Assembly (NCBI RefSeq): GCF_964355755.1
Contig: NC_092672.1
Coordinates: 2,542,001 to 2,606,000 of the forward strand
Reading direction: 5' to 3'
From: Antedon mediterranea
Lineage: Eukaryota; Echinodermata; Crinoidea; Comatulida; Antedonidae
Length of the DNA: 64,000 bases
Part shown: piece by piece, positions 33,701 to 45,100 of the stretch
How positions within the stretch are numbered: the first letter of the stretch is position 1
How the letters are laid out: each line of letters opens with the position of its first letter
Translations under genes and position numbers: made by a program
The notes under the pieces: generated by a model
The model's database searches: none
Told to the model about the DNA's origin: nothing
What the model saw: the letters and a program-made list of their open reading frames with translations, nothing else

Positions 33701-36700
33701 GGCGTCACAAAAGTTACGGAAGTAGATGGCTTCTTATACTTCAGTATATTTAGTTTACTATTAGTTTGATTAATTAACAAACATAATGAAAAGCTTACTT
33801 CGATATGCGGCGTAAGTTGCCGCCATGTCGTCAACATCAGTAAACGGCAAATCAGCACCACTGAGGTTAATTACGAAATCCCAAGCACCCATTCTAGCCA
33901 GCTCCTCAATGCCCTGAAATGTTGCATTCACACTGAATTGATATAATTGTCTTTGTTTCTACTAATCGTCTGTGTTTTCCCCTGTCTATGAACCCTTGGT
34001 CTATATTTTTTAAGGGTTTCTTCTGGTGGAACCGGTGTGAAAGCTCTTTATTTGGTCTCTCCAGACACAACTTCATAATGTTTATCATACTCAAGAATAT
34101 TGCTTTGTATGAATAAACATGAACTTGAACTTGTGTCATCATTTCAATAAATCATTACCATACAGACTGGTAGAAACCAAACAAGATCTAAACAATTGTT
34201 TCGTATAAATTGAAGAAGTTCGACAAAAGCTTATACGCATACAGTACTTTTTTTCAAACCTACTGGAATAGTAATGTTATTTGATAACCAGTGCGTTTCA
34301 CGACGTTTACTATTAAGTGCTAGTGCCATGATGTGTTTCTGATTGCGAGTATATAAAACTTTGTCTACACTATAAAACTAGATTGATAAAAAAGTTTGAT
34401 GTGCCCAAATATGGTAGTGATATGCTTAAATATGTGATATGACATCATCATATCCATATATGGCCTCATCACATTTCGTTGTCACATAAAGTTTGATAGT
34501 GTAAACAGAGCTTTAGACCAGATTATTTGAAACAATGTATTTACGTACCTCTAGCTCGGCTCTGAGAATGTAGAACGATCCCCAACTGGCTGTAAAGGAC
34601 CTTTCTTTTGGAAGCACTCGTACGTTTGCATAATGTGGCAATACATTTATTCGTTTTACGAGTTCCTGTTGTAATTTGTAAATAAAAACACACATTTTTT
34701 TTAAACAATATTACCGGAATGTCATTATACAATTCAATTCTTTATTGACTTCTCACCACCGTACGTTACAGTATTGTCATAAAACACATAGAAAACAAAT
34801 AAAACACAGAACGAAAACAAATATATAAATGTATATATATATAGATATTGTTTATATCTCTACCAAGCTACCTTCATTGTTTTCTACTCTTATTCAGTCT
34901 CCACCCACTATTCAACACGCTGTTTCTATTGTTATATTTCTTTTATTCCTGTCCACCCAGGCAGCACTTGCCAACTCATATGCTATGACTTTATCCAAAT
35001 TCCCTCACTTGCACTGATGAAGGGCTAGTGTTGCCCGAAAGCTCTGCTAACTTTTCTGGCTGTTTACTTTATCGTTTTGATTTAGCTTTTCGCTTTTTAT
35101 TTTTGTATCTCCATTGAGATCCAGGCACTGATACCCACAGCATTGTCATTTTTTCAGTAATTTGCCTTTGGATTTATATATATATATATAATATATAATT
35201 TGAAACGATAAAGATGAGGAAATCTGTGAGAATGAGAAAAAGTCGCCCCAACCGAGACTCGAACTCGGACCGCCTGCTTGATATGCAGATGTCCTAACCA
35301 TTAGGCCACTGGGGCTTTCATGGTATTGTTCAAACTCGATTGGATAGCGACTCTTTAACATTCTCATATATATATAAAATTGATATAAATTATCAATAGG
35401 TCTATCATTGCCAATGTCATCGCAGCAACTACTGTATCTTTGTCGTTCAATAACTCATCAAGTTCACACACTCATAATAAAAAGTCAATTATATCTACCC
35501 CAGACCTTGCGTTTACTAATGCAATGCTACTTACATCTCTCACGTTATCTTGCCGAAAATCAACGTGTATCACGTAAAAGAAATATGGTCTATAAATAAC
35601 ATCGATCAATTGCATCTGCAGAAAACATAATCAATTATTATCAATTATCAATTATTACACAAATATCATTATTTTTTTTCCCGAAATTAGTTTCGATGAA
35701 TTAGCCATCACAATAAGCAAAATGAGAGTTGTATTATTTTAGAGACCCCAGATTACTTGTAAAAAAATATTTAAAAATTGGTTTTCAAAATAATGGTTTA
35801 CCAGTAAGGAAAAGATAATGATGGGACCAGATTTAAAAATAGACAATAAGCTAATTATTCTTACCACGCAATCTTCACAAGTGTGAGCAATTATGAGGAA
35901 AGCAAACTTGACAGGTATTAACACAGTGTTAAGACTCCTCCTTGCTGAAACACAAAAGATAAATAAAACAACATTCAATAACAATATGCCTGTAAGTATT
36001 ACTTATTTCAATTCTATTTTAAGGTGATCCACAAACATTGTGATCATTTAAAAAAAAAGAAGTAAAATTTGATACATTTTAAAGAATCACAATAGCAACA
36101 ATTCGCAGCCGTTGTTTAGTAAAAACATAGTATTTTATGAATTGATTAATCAGTATAAACCAGACACCTCCCCCTAACAAATTAAGGGTAGCGTGGGATG
36201 AGGCTCCCATCCTTGTTTATACACTACCTTCAACTATGCTGTTTAAGTCCGGTCGATGCCCATTGGTTGGTAAAGCGTTAAAGTTAAATCGCATCTTTCC
36301 AGGATGAAGTACTGTACCTCTCTAAAAGTGTAAATTATATTTTTTTCTAATTTTGTTTAATAAACCGATGTTGTCACAGGTTATGTAATTCCACTCAAGC
36401 GCACAAATTCAAATTGATAATATGTACGCGCGCGTATATATGTCGTCATCGAAGACCTAATATAAATTCAAGCTCATATAACTGTGTTTTTCTAGTGTAT
36501 TTTTTGTATCAATAGAGGGAAATGTTACCTTTGGTTTCTCAACATACATAGGTGGCACACATCCACCTGTTTTATTAAAATGATATGCACAGTAAACCTG
36601 AAGTAACTCATCACGGCATGATTCCTCTACAGATCTGAACATGAAAAATGATATTTGTTATTTGATTTATGTTATTTGGTTCCTACTGTAGGCCTATACT

Positions 36701-39700
36701 ACAATCTAACACGTGTACACACATCAGGCACGTTTGTAGCTGACTCTCGATAGTCAGTTAGATACTGTCTGATGACAGCTGCAGAATTAAGTGTTGTGCA
36801 ACCACTACATCTCTAGGATCATAGAACAAAGTTGGTATATAATACTCTCATGGGTTGCTATTGAGAGGAGCATGCCGATAAACGTTGTAAGCATGTAATT
36901 AATTAGACTTGCCCCAAGTCTGTATTCGTTGTCTTTTGTTTTATTTATTTGTTTTTTTTTCGATTTTTGTCTGAAAATATCCAAGCTCAAGTAATATACG
37001 TATGAAACGCCATATGTGCCAAAATATTTATCTTTTTACTAATATTAAGACAAAACTCCATCTGGAACCCAGACTAGTAATTAATGGGCAAACGTTACGT
37101 TGTTACCTTTGTAGGATTTGGTGTGGTGACGTAATGGAAATCATTTTATTATTCTGGTTTATTACAAAGATCGTACCTTCCGAGTGTATGCCACAATTCT
37201 GTTGATATCTCTGTGTGAGTTGGAGCTGGACCTTTACACCATCCACCATATCTGTACACACAAAAAAAATGAGCAAAGTAGATACAAACAACCGTCGTAT
37301 GCAATTCATCGAAGCATGACATAAATTATAATATTTAAAAACAACGTAACACAAAATGATACGCGGCGTCCAAAGAGATCGTACAGCGCGTACAATTATA
37401 CAATGGTCATGCAGCAGCGTGTAAAGGTCGTAAGTGCAGTTAAAACAACATATCACTTGTCTTAATTGGTTAGTATCGATTGATTGTGGAGATTGTATTT
37501 ATCTTTTACTGTAACCAGAAACAATACAGGAGTAAATGAGGTCGTGTTCTAGTAATTTACAGATCAATAAACACATTATACTTTCAGGATTTGTTGACAA
37601 CAAAATGATAACGCATTTTGCAGTGAAATATCAAGTCATTAACTGATTTATTCCATATCCAACAATTATCATTATACGTGTACATCGTACGGCTGAAATA
37701 CAAGATAGTAAGCGTACATTAAAAGAATAACGCGCATTTGGGGACACAATAAAAAATAAAACCATTTCCAATTTCTCACTTGTCCAAGGAAGATGCTTAA
37801 CTTATTAACGTGGTAAGTTAACACGATACCGATGCTAATATATTCTATTATATTAGATCATAAATATACATTTATTCATCCCTTTTTACTCGTTTATATG
37901 CGACTAAAATGTGTCATAATTATAATTGCCCAACTATTTATTTTTGTTCATGATTATCTCTGAATAAGTAGAAGAAGATGTTATGATGTTCTCAGGAAAA
38001 CTATTACTGCTGATAACAGGGATGAAACCAGAGATAATAGTATACCAAGTCCAGGTTATCTTCGTATAATAAATATCTGCTTCGTTGGTCTTTAGAATTA
38101 GTTTTAAGCAAATGCAATTCAACGTTTCTTAAACGTCAGCATTTTGAATAATCATATTCATGAAAAAAATATTGATTCTTCAACCAGCATAATTCACAAC
38201 TTTGTCTGTTTTAAGTCCTCATTACAATGTTGAATAACATGTGTAGTGGACTTAAACTTTATGAGTGTAGTCAAGCGCATCTTAATTTTCCAGACTTTTC
38301 ACTAAAGCTCTGTCTGCACTATCAAACTTTATGTGACACAAATGCGATGTGCCCATATATGGACATGATGATGTCAATATATCACTACCCATATTTGGAC
38401 AGACTTTTTGTCAAACCATTTTGATAGTGTAGACAGAACTTTGGGTCGAATTTGCTTCCCACGTACTTTAAGCTTGATTCCCAATTTTGGACGCAACGCA
38501 AGGACGTAAGCGCACCGCAAAATAAGTTAACCAATCACGATTGTCACTTGTGATTAGTCAACTTATTTGCAATATACACCTACGTTCTCACGCTGCGTTC
38601 AAAAGTAGGAACCAATCATAAAGAAGTAAACGTCGCTCTTGGCTGATATAATCGGAAAATCCCTCCTGCTTTTTTACAGTAAAATCCGTCTTTCTTTTTC
38701 CGGTAAAACTGAACAAAATGGATTAGAAATATGATAGTGACTTTGACAAGTGTAATAGCTTTCTACTGATTGTAGTTTTAATAAAACCTCTATATCATAG
38801 TCCTCGCTAATTGCCCTTGATGCTTAAATCTATTATACATTCGAAATTAATTAATGTTTTTGCTAACAGTCATCAATAATATTCGCTTACAGGAAGAGTG
38901 GTTTTATTTAACCGATTATAAGCCTAATTTACACAATTATAAATAATGCGTTAAAAGGTTCAATTCGGTAGAAAAAGCTCTTTTTCCCAATAAACCGGAT
39001 AGAGACGAACAACAGGACAAGTCGAGACAACTAATGGTCATGTTGTTTTAAATCTATTTCGGGTTAAATCAATTTTCGTCAACTCTCTGATCTTTGCAAC
39101 TATTTTCATATTAAATGTCATATATTATCCTGACGTAGACTTCAAAGTATTACTATTTTAAGGTAAATGTTAGACCTACAGAGGCCGAATCAGAAGAGAG
39201 GGAGTTTTCGTTCGTTCTGGATCATCATGGACGAAACGTCTGCCTTGTTTCTACATTGATTATCTTCTATAGTTGAATTGTCTCTTTAATTTAAAACTAA
39301 GAAAATTGATTTTTCAGGCTTTTCAAAATTCGAAGTTGTTATTACTATTAGTTAAAAGAGAGAATTTAAAATTAACTGTTTTATAAGCATAGGCCTCATA
39401 TATCACTATTATTATTTTATTACTACAACCAAGGCAACCCTTGCTTCCAACCCCCTGATGTCATGTTGTAAAGTTCAATGTGTTACGCCGTAATTGACAA
39501 CAGCTTGCAACTCAATTTGTCATTACATTACAATGACAATATGAATGTCAATTTCACAAGAACATAATACATTATGTTTTAAGCATGTATAGTGGCATCA
39601 TATCTACAACATACACTGTCACTTACAACCTCATTTAATCAATATTTGTTTTGTTTTTGATGTGAAGGATGGATATGTCGTTATAGCCATGTCAATACTA

Positions 39701-42700
39701 TAACCATACTACAGTACATAATTATTATAGGCCTAATATACAAATGAAAACTACTCAGGCCACAGTTAAATAAAAGTATAGTTATATAGGGCTAGCTAAG
39801 GGGCTAGCTAAGGGACTAGCTAAGGGGCTAGCTAAGGGGCTAGCTGAGGGGCTAGCTGAGGGGCTAGCTGAGGGGCTAGCTAAGGGGCTAGCTAAGGGGC
39901 TAGCTAAGGGGCTAGCTAAGGGGCTAGCTAAGGGGCTAGCTAAGGCCATTTTCAAATGTTTATCCATAATTTTTACTATAATTATGTTACTAGGCCTATG
40001 CAACTAAAACTCAAAATGAGATATTGTAATTAAATAAATAAAAAAAGAATAGATAACATTATAAACATTTTTTTAATTTATTTATTTTTGTAAGTTTTTA
40101 AATTAATTTTTTGATTACTTTGTTTAACTTGGAAAGAGCTGTTTACTGATAACTGGTTAATAATATATTTTGTTTTAGTCTGTGTGTGTATTGTTACTTA
40201 ATTATAGGTCCATGCTCCAGGGATGTAGATTCCGAAATATGAAATGAATGAATAAATTAATTTTAAAATATTTGAAAAAAAAATCAATAATTTCTCTTGG
40301 TATGTATTCAATATTGTTAGTGTAATAAATAAAACTAATAAAGTTTAAATCTAAAATAAACATTTAACATACTTAATATTTCAAAATTATATTTAGAGCC
40401 AGTCAGTCAGACAGACAAACAGACAGACACAGACCGGATTTAATAATTATTATTTTCTTTGGTGATTTTTCTGTGAACGATTTGTTGCTTTCAACAAATC
40501 AGACCAGACATTCTGGAAATTTCCGTCAAAAACTAATTATTTTCTGAATTATGGTATCCAATAAATTCTGGTATAATTAAAGTGTATTGTAGATTAAACC
40601 ACTAGGGAATAGGAATTTGCATATTAATATTATCATTATCGCCAAACGCTGGGAAATAAAATATATATACGACTCAATCAATATGTTTATCACCACCAAT
40701 AATAAGTCGCATGTGCGAATTATAGATATATGATATCTATGATTTTACAGGAATTTATCTCGCTAATGGCGATTTTATGAAATTGATGAAGCTTACATAT
40801 GTGTAATCGATTCAAAGTATTTTAGCTTTTGAAATTTCAAAATTATTATAATACCATTACAATTATATTAATAGCTATAAAATATAGCGTTTTTCTATAA
40901 AAAAAAAATGCTTGAAAAAGACTTTGCTCTCAAATTACGAAAAATTTGTATGAGTAATAATAATAATAGAGTAATTGAATAAAGGTATCTTTTGTGTATA
41001 TTCAATAGCATTTTGGTTGTAAAGAAGGATATATTTACATATCAGTAATCGGAGAGTTCATGCGAACCTCCCACCATCTCAGTCTAACGTTACATCCCCG
41101 CACTAAGCAAGTTCAAACGGGGGAATACAAGGCGTGAGTGGAGTTGTTTATGTAGACCATTTTGTGTATATGTTTGTCTTGTGAACCGTACCCCTGAGGG
41201 TCCCTAATGATCATAAATTGCTGGAGGGATCACCCTCATTAAATATGGTCAAAATAAAAAAGAACAGTCGCGAACGATACCCGCTCCCACAACCCCTTGG
41301 CACATAGACACTTTCCCCTGGGCACCGGCCTAAGAGTTCTTTACATCTTACACTTAATGTTTGATGGTTCAGGCATATGGAGGGATTTTTCTTTCCTCCT
41401 TCATGGTTCAGGCTATTGCCTATTATTTGCTTGCATGTCTAGTCTTTAGGCCGGTAGGGTTTTCTAAATTGAATTTTAAATTGTTTATGCACTGTTGGCT
41501 TTTCAAACCTTGAGAGTTTTGATTGTAAAAATGAAAATGCGTAGTAATATTATATAGAGATTTAACATATGTTTATAGAACTATAAATAGTTGAATTTTA
41601 AAATTTAAAATGTTTTTGAATTGAATTACTCAAGCGTATACAAGAGTTACAAAACGCTAAAGAGAATTATTGACGTAGAAGTACCAGAAGTACAAACACT
41701 ACAAGGGAATGTAATGAATGCAATGGTGTGGTGTAAATACTGTTACAATAATAGAGGTGGCCTTAAGTTGTCATTTAAAGGCCAGGTGCGGGCAAAAAAT
41801 TTCTATTGATCATACATTCCAATAATTATCGATCTATAGTTTTCCCTATGTTTCATAATTTTTTGGATTTTATTTGTGTTACACGAGCTTGTTGAAAATA
41901 AGCACTTTCATATCAGTGGGGGGGATAGTAAATACTGTTACAATAATAGAGGTGGTCTTAAGTCACATGAGACCTTGTTTGTACTAAAAAACATTGCCAT
42001 TTAAGGGCTACAGTACTTAAAATCACTGTAATTAATGAGTCTGATCATATATCACTGTTTAGTCGGGAACAAAAGGATGAGAGAATATGATACTTAATAG
42101 TTACCCCTTCCCTCCCACGCGCGCGCGCGTAGCGTGATAAAGCACGATTCTTGATGGTAATGACTTATGATGTATATATATTTTTTTCTCTTTCGTAGGG
42201 GTCACCCACATTTATTCATTCCTTTTACAAATATATATTATATAACATATATTTATTTTTGTAAAAATGTAAAACAATAAAATTCAATATAGTAATTAAA
42301 AAGGCACTATATCTATACACGTACATAAAATCGATGGAGTAAAAGTATGCTTTAAAAACGTACATTTTATGTTTATTGCAAGTTATAGTAAAAGTACGAC
42401 TATTTATCATTTAAATATACTTTATATTAAGAAATTTATTAAAAAGTAGCTGTTTCTTTTATTATATTTTAAATCAGTACTCACAATTTGTGTGTTTCTG
42501 TTTTTCTTTTGACCTTATTTTGCATCCATTACAAATATATACACTCATACACACATTAATAGACCTATTTACATTTACGAATCAGTTTAACATAGTTATT
42601 ATAAACACATTATATGCTACTTATGATGTATTTTTGATAAGTGCCACATAACGATTCTTGTTGCTCACAGTGCTGTGGACTTAGATGTTAGATTTTTCAA

Positions 42701-43664
42701 CCACATGCTTCTCACTTAAGGTCCCATCATGTCAGTGCTGTACTCTTTCATCACTCTGTCAACGACAGTGGATAGGCCTACAATTGGCACAAACTTTAGT
42801 TGTGAAAAAAGCTAATTAACCAACCCTAAGCTTCTGATATATAAAGATAAAAGATAATACCTACCCTTCTGCATGGGCTTCACTTGGAGGTGGACAACTC
42901 ACCCAAAACGCATCTTTCTCTGGTAAAACGAAGGTTTTGATCACCGTGAACTTATCATCCGTCTTTTCATGATCAAAAGAAATATACATTAAGTGGTCTT
43001 TGCTTCCATCAAGGGCGTTTTGCTGGTTCGGAGAGAGTGTCTGTATGGCGTCATAAAAGCCATCATCAGGTACGCAGCTAAGTTCAAGTTTAAGGTACTT
43101 AACATCTAACGATTCTGGATCGTCTGCGCACAATTCCATCGATAACTGAAACAAACAAGCTTGATATCCAAGACAGAACAAAACAGCATCACAACCTGTT
43201 CTTGAATTTGAACTTTCTTTCCTATCATTTATCAGTTTCTGAAAGATGCTTCTAGCAGCAGCACTGGTGCTTTTGGAAGAATTTGATTTAGTACCTTGTC
43301 CTCTTACAAACTTTATAGTACCATTTTGCCTAAATCTTCCATTCAAAGTGTCATGCAAATACCACCTTTTAAACTGGTTAGTCCTTTCATCTTTTCCAAG
43401 ATCGTAACTATATCCAATATTCGATATAAATGATCCTTGTGGACAAGTAAAATGCACTCTACTATGTTCCTTCCAAGCATATCTACCCGTTGGGTGATCA
43501 CCTCCAAGCACTGTGTTTAGACTGCCATACATTGCTTCGTACAGATTCTGTTTTTTGAAGTCTAAACTACTGTTAGTATTCGTGCTTAACTCCTCCTCAG
43601 TGGATATCAGTACAAAATTAACTGAGATTAGCAGATGGTAATACACTGTCCATTTTAAATCCAT
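27544..43664 (-). CDS. Xylosyltransferase-like GT14 glycosyltransferase with N-terminal lectin-like region (20 exons)
   Basis: Predicted secretory-pathway glycosyltransferase of the Branch (GT14) fold. Xylosyltransferases of this type add the first xylose of glycosaminoglycan linkers to core proteins in the Golgi. Exons in coding order: 42865-43664, 37177-37251, 36529-36634, 36228-36321, 35865-35944, 35535-35615, 34549-34665, 33799-33913, 33315-33483, 32836-32967, 32560-32665, 32261-32448, 31566-31752, 31204-31248, 30856-30920, 30380-30492, 29554-29738, 28662-28824, 27951-28323, 27544-27787. Sum 3438 nt = 1145 residues, all phases compatible. Seen: KFAFLIIAHTCEDCV, IDVIYRPYFFYVIHVDFRQD, then WGSFYILRAELE, AWDFVINLSGADLPF, SASQWFILHR and ESYIQSMLFNS, in the order found in XYLT1/2. 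The first exon is a novel secreted region and the last a hydrophobic helix; both are unusual for XYLT. Orthology to XYLT rather than a diverged paralogue is unproven. Confidence 0.85.
28380..28412. mobile_element. Solo terminus of the 'GTGATGTGCCC' MITE
   Basis: GTCACATAAAGTTTGATAGT followed by GTAGACAGAGCTT is one terminal repeat only, about 80 bases before a complete copy at 28490. It is probably a deletion remnant. Confidence 0.55.
28490..28630. mobile_element. 'GTGATGTGCCC' MITE, copy 5
   Basis: Complete copy in an intron: TGTCTTCACTATCAAACTAG...AGTTTGATAGTGTAAACGGAGCTT with inner GTGATGTGCCCAAATGTGG and ATGTGCACATCAC. Confidence 0.75.
29448..29540 (-). pseudogene. Tandem duplicate of the 3' half of a xylosyltransferase exon (pseudoexon)
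   Basis: Nearly identical to 29551-29643, the 3' half of exon 29554-29738: both carry GGTGATATCAACATAGCCTT, ACTCGGTACCACCAGG and GATCTGTGAGTGCCA. The downstream copy carries substitutions that put an in-frame TAG (ATTAAATAG) near its end and has lost the GTAAAAG donor. It lies inside the intron and looks dead. It could supply an alternative ending if the true donor were skipped. Confidence 0.8.
29887..30064. mobile_element. MITE with CAGTGG(C/T)GTAA termini
   Basis: Starts CCAGTGGTGTAATGGCTATG and ends GCGTTACGCCACTG, with the family's GGGGCCCC interior. Independent of the two cassette copies at 18351 and 23155. Confidence 0.65.
30150..30325. mobile_element. Dispersed repeat 'CAGATGGAGTTTTGTCTTAATATTAG', copy 1
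   Basis: Contains GGAGTTTTGTCTTAATATTA, GGCGTTTCATACGTATACT and GACTTGGGGCAAGTCTA. A reverse copy lies at 36905-37075, and partial copies at 53975-54065 and 54800-54890. The near-palindromic ends (AGACTTGGGGCAAGTCT) suggest a non-autonomous element. Class unknown. Confidence 0.55.
30981..31205. repeat. 75-bp tandem repeat, three copies
   Basis: Units start at 30981, 31056 and 31131 (TCATGTTTGTGTGAAATGG...), almost identical, so the duplication is recent. The array begins at the 5' splice site of exon 31204-31248, and on the minus strand each unit carries a donor-like ATG|GTAATA. Plus- and minus-strand ORFs here are by-products. Confidence 0.9.
31204..36321 (-). CDS. Xylosyltransferase-like gene: catalytic GT14 (Branch) exons
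   Basis: Ten exons cover the Branch domain (35944 to about 32261). They run from the first beta strand (FAFLIIAH) and the YVIHVD motif near the start of the fold to SQWFILHR and the ESYIQ segment expected to form the acceptor side. They are followed by HFPSSRYDIRGLCKHSFDIDYCGQ and a region comparable to the XYLT C-terminal domain. Cysteine-paired elements outnumber those in vertebrate XYLT. The acidic residues expected at the donor site cannot be assigned with certainty by eye. Confidence 0.8.
32073..32235. mobile_element. 'GTGATGTGCCC' MITE, copy 6
   Basis: AGCTCTGTCTACATTATCAA to CGATAGTGTAGACAAGGA in an intron of the xylosyltransferase-like gene. It includes a duplicated AATATGGTAGTGATATG unit. 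The right end lies about 25 bases before exon 32261-32448 on the plus strand. Confidence 0.7.
32989..33120. mobile_element. 'GTGATGTGCCC' MITE, copy 7
   Basis: AGCTCTGTCTACACTATCAA to GATAGTGTAGGCAGAGCTTT with a decayed interior (AAATAGTGTAGTGAAATC). Intronic, ~20 bases from exon 32836-32967. Confidence 0.7.
34360..34513. mobile_element. 'GTGATGTGCCC' MITE, copy 8
   Basis: ACTTTGTCTACACTATAAAA to TTGATAGTGTAAACAGAGCT. Intronic, about 35 bases from exon 34549-34665. Confidence 0.7.
34980..35165 (+). mobile_element. Fragment resembling the Penelope-type terminal region
   Basis: Contains CACTGATGAAGGGCTAGTGT followed by TGCCCGAAAGC, i.e. a CTGATGA box, a short GGGC/GCCC stem and a GAAA box. 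Then comes TTTATCGTTTTGATTTAGC and GATACCCACAGCATTGTC. Penelope-like elements carry such segments with hammerhead ribozyme cores (established for the group). No reverse transcriptase is present here, so this is at most a fragment. Stem I cannot be confirmed by eye. Confidence 0.35.
35252..35322 (-). tRNA. tRNA-like sequence (possible tRNA pseudogene or SINE head)
   Basis: On the minus strand GCCCCAG...TTGGGGC forms a 7-bp acceptor stem with one G-T pair. GGCCTAATGGTTAGGAC gives a D-arm (A box), CTGC-loop-GCAG an anticodon arm with loop ATATCAA, and GGTTCGAGTC-like GAGTTCGAGTCTCGG a T-arm (B box). The cloverleaf is intact, but the implied anticodon ATC would be unusual for a eukaryotic Asp tRNA. 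A pseudogene or retroposon head is more likely. It lies in an intron of the xylosyltransferase-like gene. Confidence 0.5.
36905..37075. mobile_element. Dispersed repeat 'CAGATGGAGTTTTGTCTTAATATTAG', copy 2 (reverse)
   Basis: Starts AGACTTGCCCCAAGTCTG and reaches GACAAAACTCCATCTGGAAC, the reverse of 30150-30325. Located between exons of the xylosyltransferase-like gene. Confidence 0.55.
38307..38443. mobile_element. 'GTGATGTGCCC' MITE, copy 9
   Basis: AGCTCTGTCTGCACTATCAA to TTGATAGTGTAGACAGAACT. The right inner repeat is mutated (TATTTGGACAGACTTTTTG). Confidence 0.7.
39786..39945. repeat. 12-bp minisatellite GGGGCTAGCTAA, about 13 copies
   Basis: Near-perfect tandem array of GGGGCTAGCTAA with a central run of GGGGCTAGCTGA variants. 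Each unit contains the palindrome TAGCTA/GCTAGC. The minus-strand reading (LASP repeats) is an artefact of the array. Confidence 0.9.
42865..43664 (-). CDS. Xylosyltransferase-like gene exon 1: signal peptide and lectin-like domain
   Basis: Starts MDLKWTVYYHLLISVNFVLI, a probable signal or anchor sequence. Residues ~55-210 contain ARVHFTCPQG-type and GCDAVLFCLGYQACLF, SMELCADDPES and KYLKLELSCVPD. The spacing C...C..G...C...DP...KYL.(I/L).(Y/L).C resembles SUEL-type galactose/rhamnose-binding lectin domains, though without their full signature. The segment is Ser/Asn-rich between (KSNSSKSTSAAARS). It ends in phase 2 at a GTAGGT donor and joins in frame to 37251. If confirmed, this is a lectin-glycosyltransferase fusion. 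Confidence 0.7.
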
Positions 43665-44252
43665 TTCGTGGTTGTACTTTCACCATAGAGATATATAGAG
43701 CTTTATGATGTCACCCTGCCCCGTTGTGTAACACTATAACCTCACTACACAAACGTTTGATCCAAAGTGTTTCTCTCTCGTTTTAATTCTCCCAGTTCAC
43801 TGCGCACTAACAACAGACTAAGACCAGCACACAATCATGTTCTATAATACCTTTTATCCGAAAGTCACTCATAATGAAAAGCTTTGTCCTGCCATACTTT
43901 GCCGCCTATGATTACTATTCTCACTAATAAAATAGTGTTTAAGCGTTTTTATTGACCTTTGTGTCATGTGATAAGTCATGCTAATTCTATAGAGTTTGGT
44001 TGGCCACTCATCATTAGCATTCAAACTCAAACTTTGTGTCAATGTTAGTCTGTAATGTATTTTTTGTTCCATGCGGCGCGCCATACTTCCTTTTTATATG
44101 GGTATCCAATCACATTTCATACATACGTATATTGTTGTATTTTGACTGTTGTAGTATATTTATATATTCAAATGTTTAATATGTTCCTATATAATATTTA
44201 TAATAATAATCATTCTATTCAAATTATTTTTTTACAATTTACTTACAAACTA

Positions 44253-44458
44253 TTGGCGGCGTATGTCATTCCCACTCGCGATTTTTTTCCACGCTGTCAT
44301 CCTTTACAGAGAATCCTAACAGACCTGACAAACCAGGTCTGTTTATATTCTCTATACAGGGTTCCATATTGATGACAGCGTAGAAAGGAGATAAGGGTAC
44401 CCTGGCTTAAGAGGTTGAGAAAAAAAAATCGTGAGCGGGAATGACATTACGCCGCCAA
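44253..44458. mobile_element. MITE with TTGGCGGCGTA termini
   Basis: Inverted ends of about 37 bp: TTGGCGGCGTATGTCATTCC... and ...GGAATGACATTACGCCGCCAA, including a poly-T/poly-A stretch. About 206 bp, non-coding. A second, inner inverted pair CGCTGTCATC/GATGACAGCG lies inside. Confidence 0.75.
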
Positions 44459-44724
44459 CAGTTGACTTTTCAATTTTATTCAAAACATTTCATTCAAAAC
44501 ATTCAATTCAAAACATTCAATTCAAACATGCAATTCAAAACATTTCATTCAAAACAATTTGTTCAAAACCTTTTATTCAAAACATTTCATTCAAAACATT
44601 CAATTCATCGTTTCATTCAAACCTTCACTCATATATCGCGCCATAATTCATATCGATGCATTTCATTCACATATCGCGCCATAAAATTCATATCATCGAA
44701 ATGTTGCGTAAACGGCGTTCCATA

Positions 44725-45100
44725 CACTTGAGCACACTGCACAGTGTATTAATATACGAAAAGATATTGAAACTTAAGCGACTTAAAATTAGGTCCACTT
44801 GAGCACAGTGTATTAACACGAAGATATTGAAACTTTAATGACTTTAATTTATTTCTATTTATATCACTGTGCTCCACTGGCGCCAAATTGGGTCCACTTG
44901 AGCACAGTGTATTAAAATACTAAAGGATGTTAAAATGTAGTGTCTTTATTTTTATTTTATATCACTGTGTCCACTGGCGCCAAATTGTCCACTTAAGCAC
45001 AGTGTATTAACATACGAAACGATATTAAAAGTAGTGACTTATTTTTATTTTAAATCACTGTGCTACCCTGGTGCTAAATTGGGTCCACTTGAGCAGTTAC
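44725..45100. repeat. ~97-bp imperfect tandem repeat, four units
   Basis: Repeated block GTCCACTTGAGCACAGTGTA ... TATCACTGTGCTCCACTGGC with starts near 44727, 44793, 44890, 44988 and a truncated one at about 45085. TGAGCACAGTG and CACTGTGCT in each unit are mutually inverted, so each unit can fold back. Confidence 0.7.

Larger units (their letters stand above)
37252..42864. other. Large intron 1 of the xylosyltransferase-like gene
   Basis: 5.6 kb without convincing exons. It holds a MITE at 38307, a 12-bp minisatellite at 39786, a block at about 41075-41345 with uneven composition (GTACCCCTGAGGGTCCC, CTCCCACAACCCCTTGGC) that may be a retroposon tail, a (GC)n run near 42118, and AT-rich sequence. 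The imperfect repeat GTAAATACTGTTACAATAAT appears at about 41735 and 41928. Confidence 0.5.

Noticed and set aside
39782-40003. ORF of LASP repeats
   Set aside because: Reading of the 12-bp minisatellite.
41075-41345. Possible gene fragment by higher GC
   Set aside because: No open frame or splice sites; better explained as a retroposon tail of unknown type.
44431-44731. ORFs rich in Phe/His/Lys/Asn
   Set aside because: Derived from the ATTCAAAACATTTC simple repeat next to a MITE.
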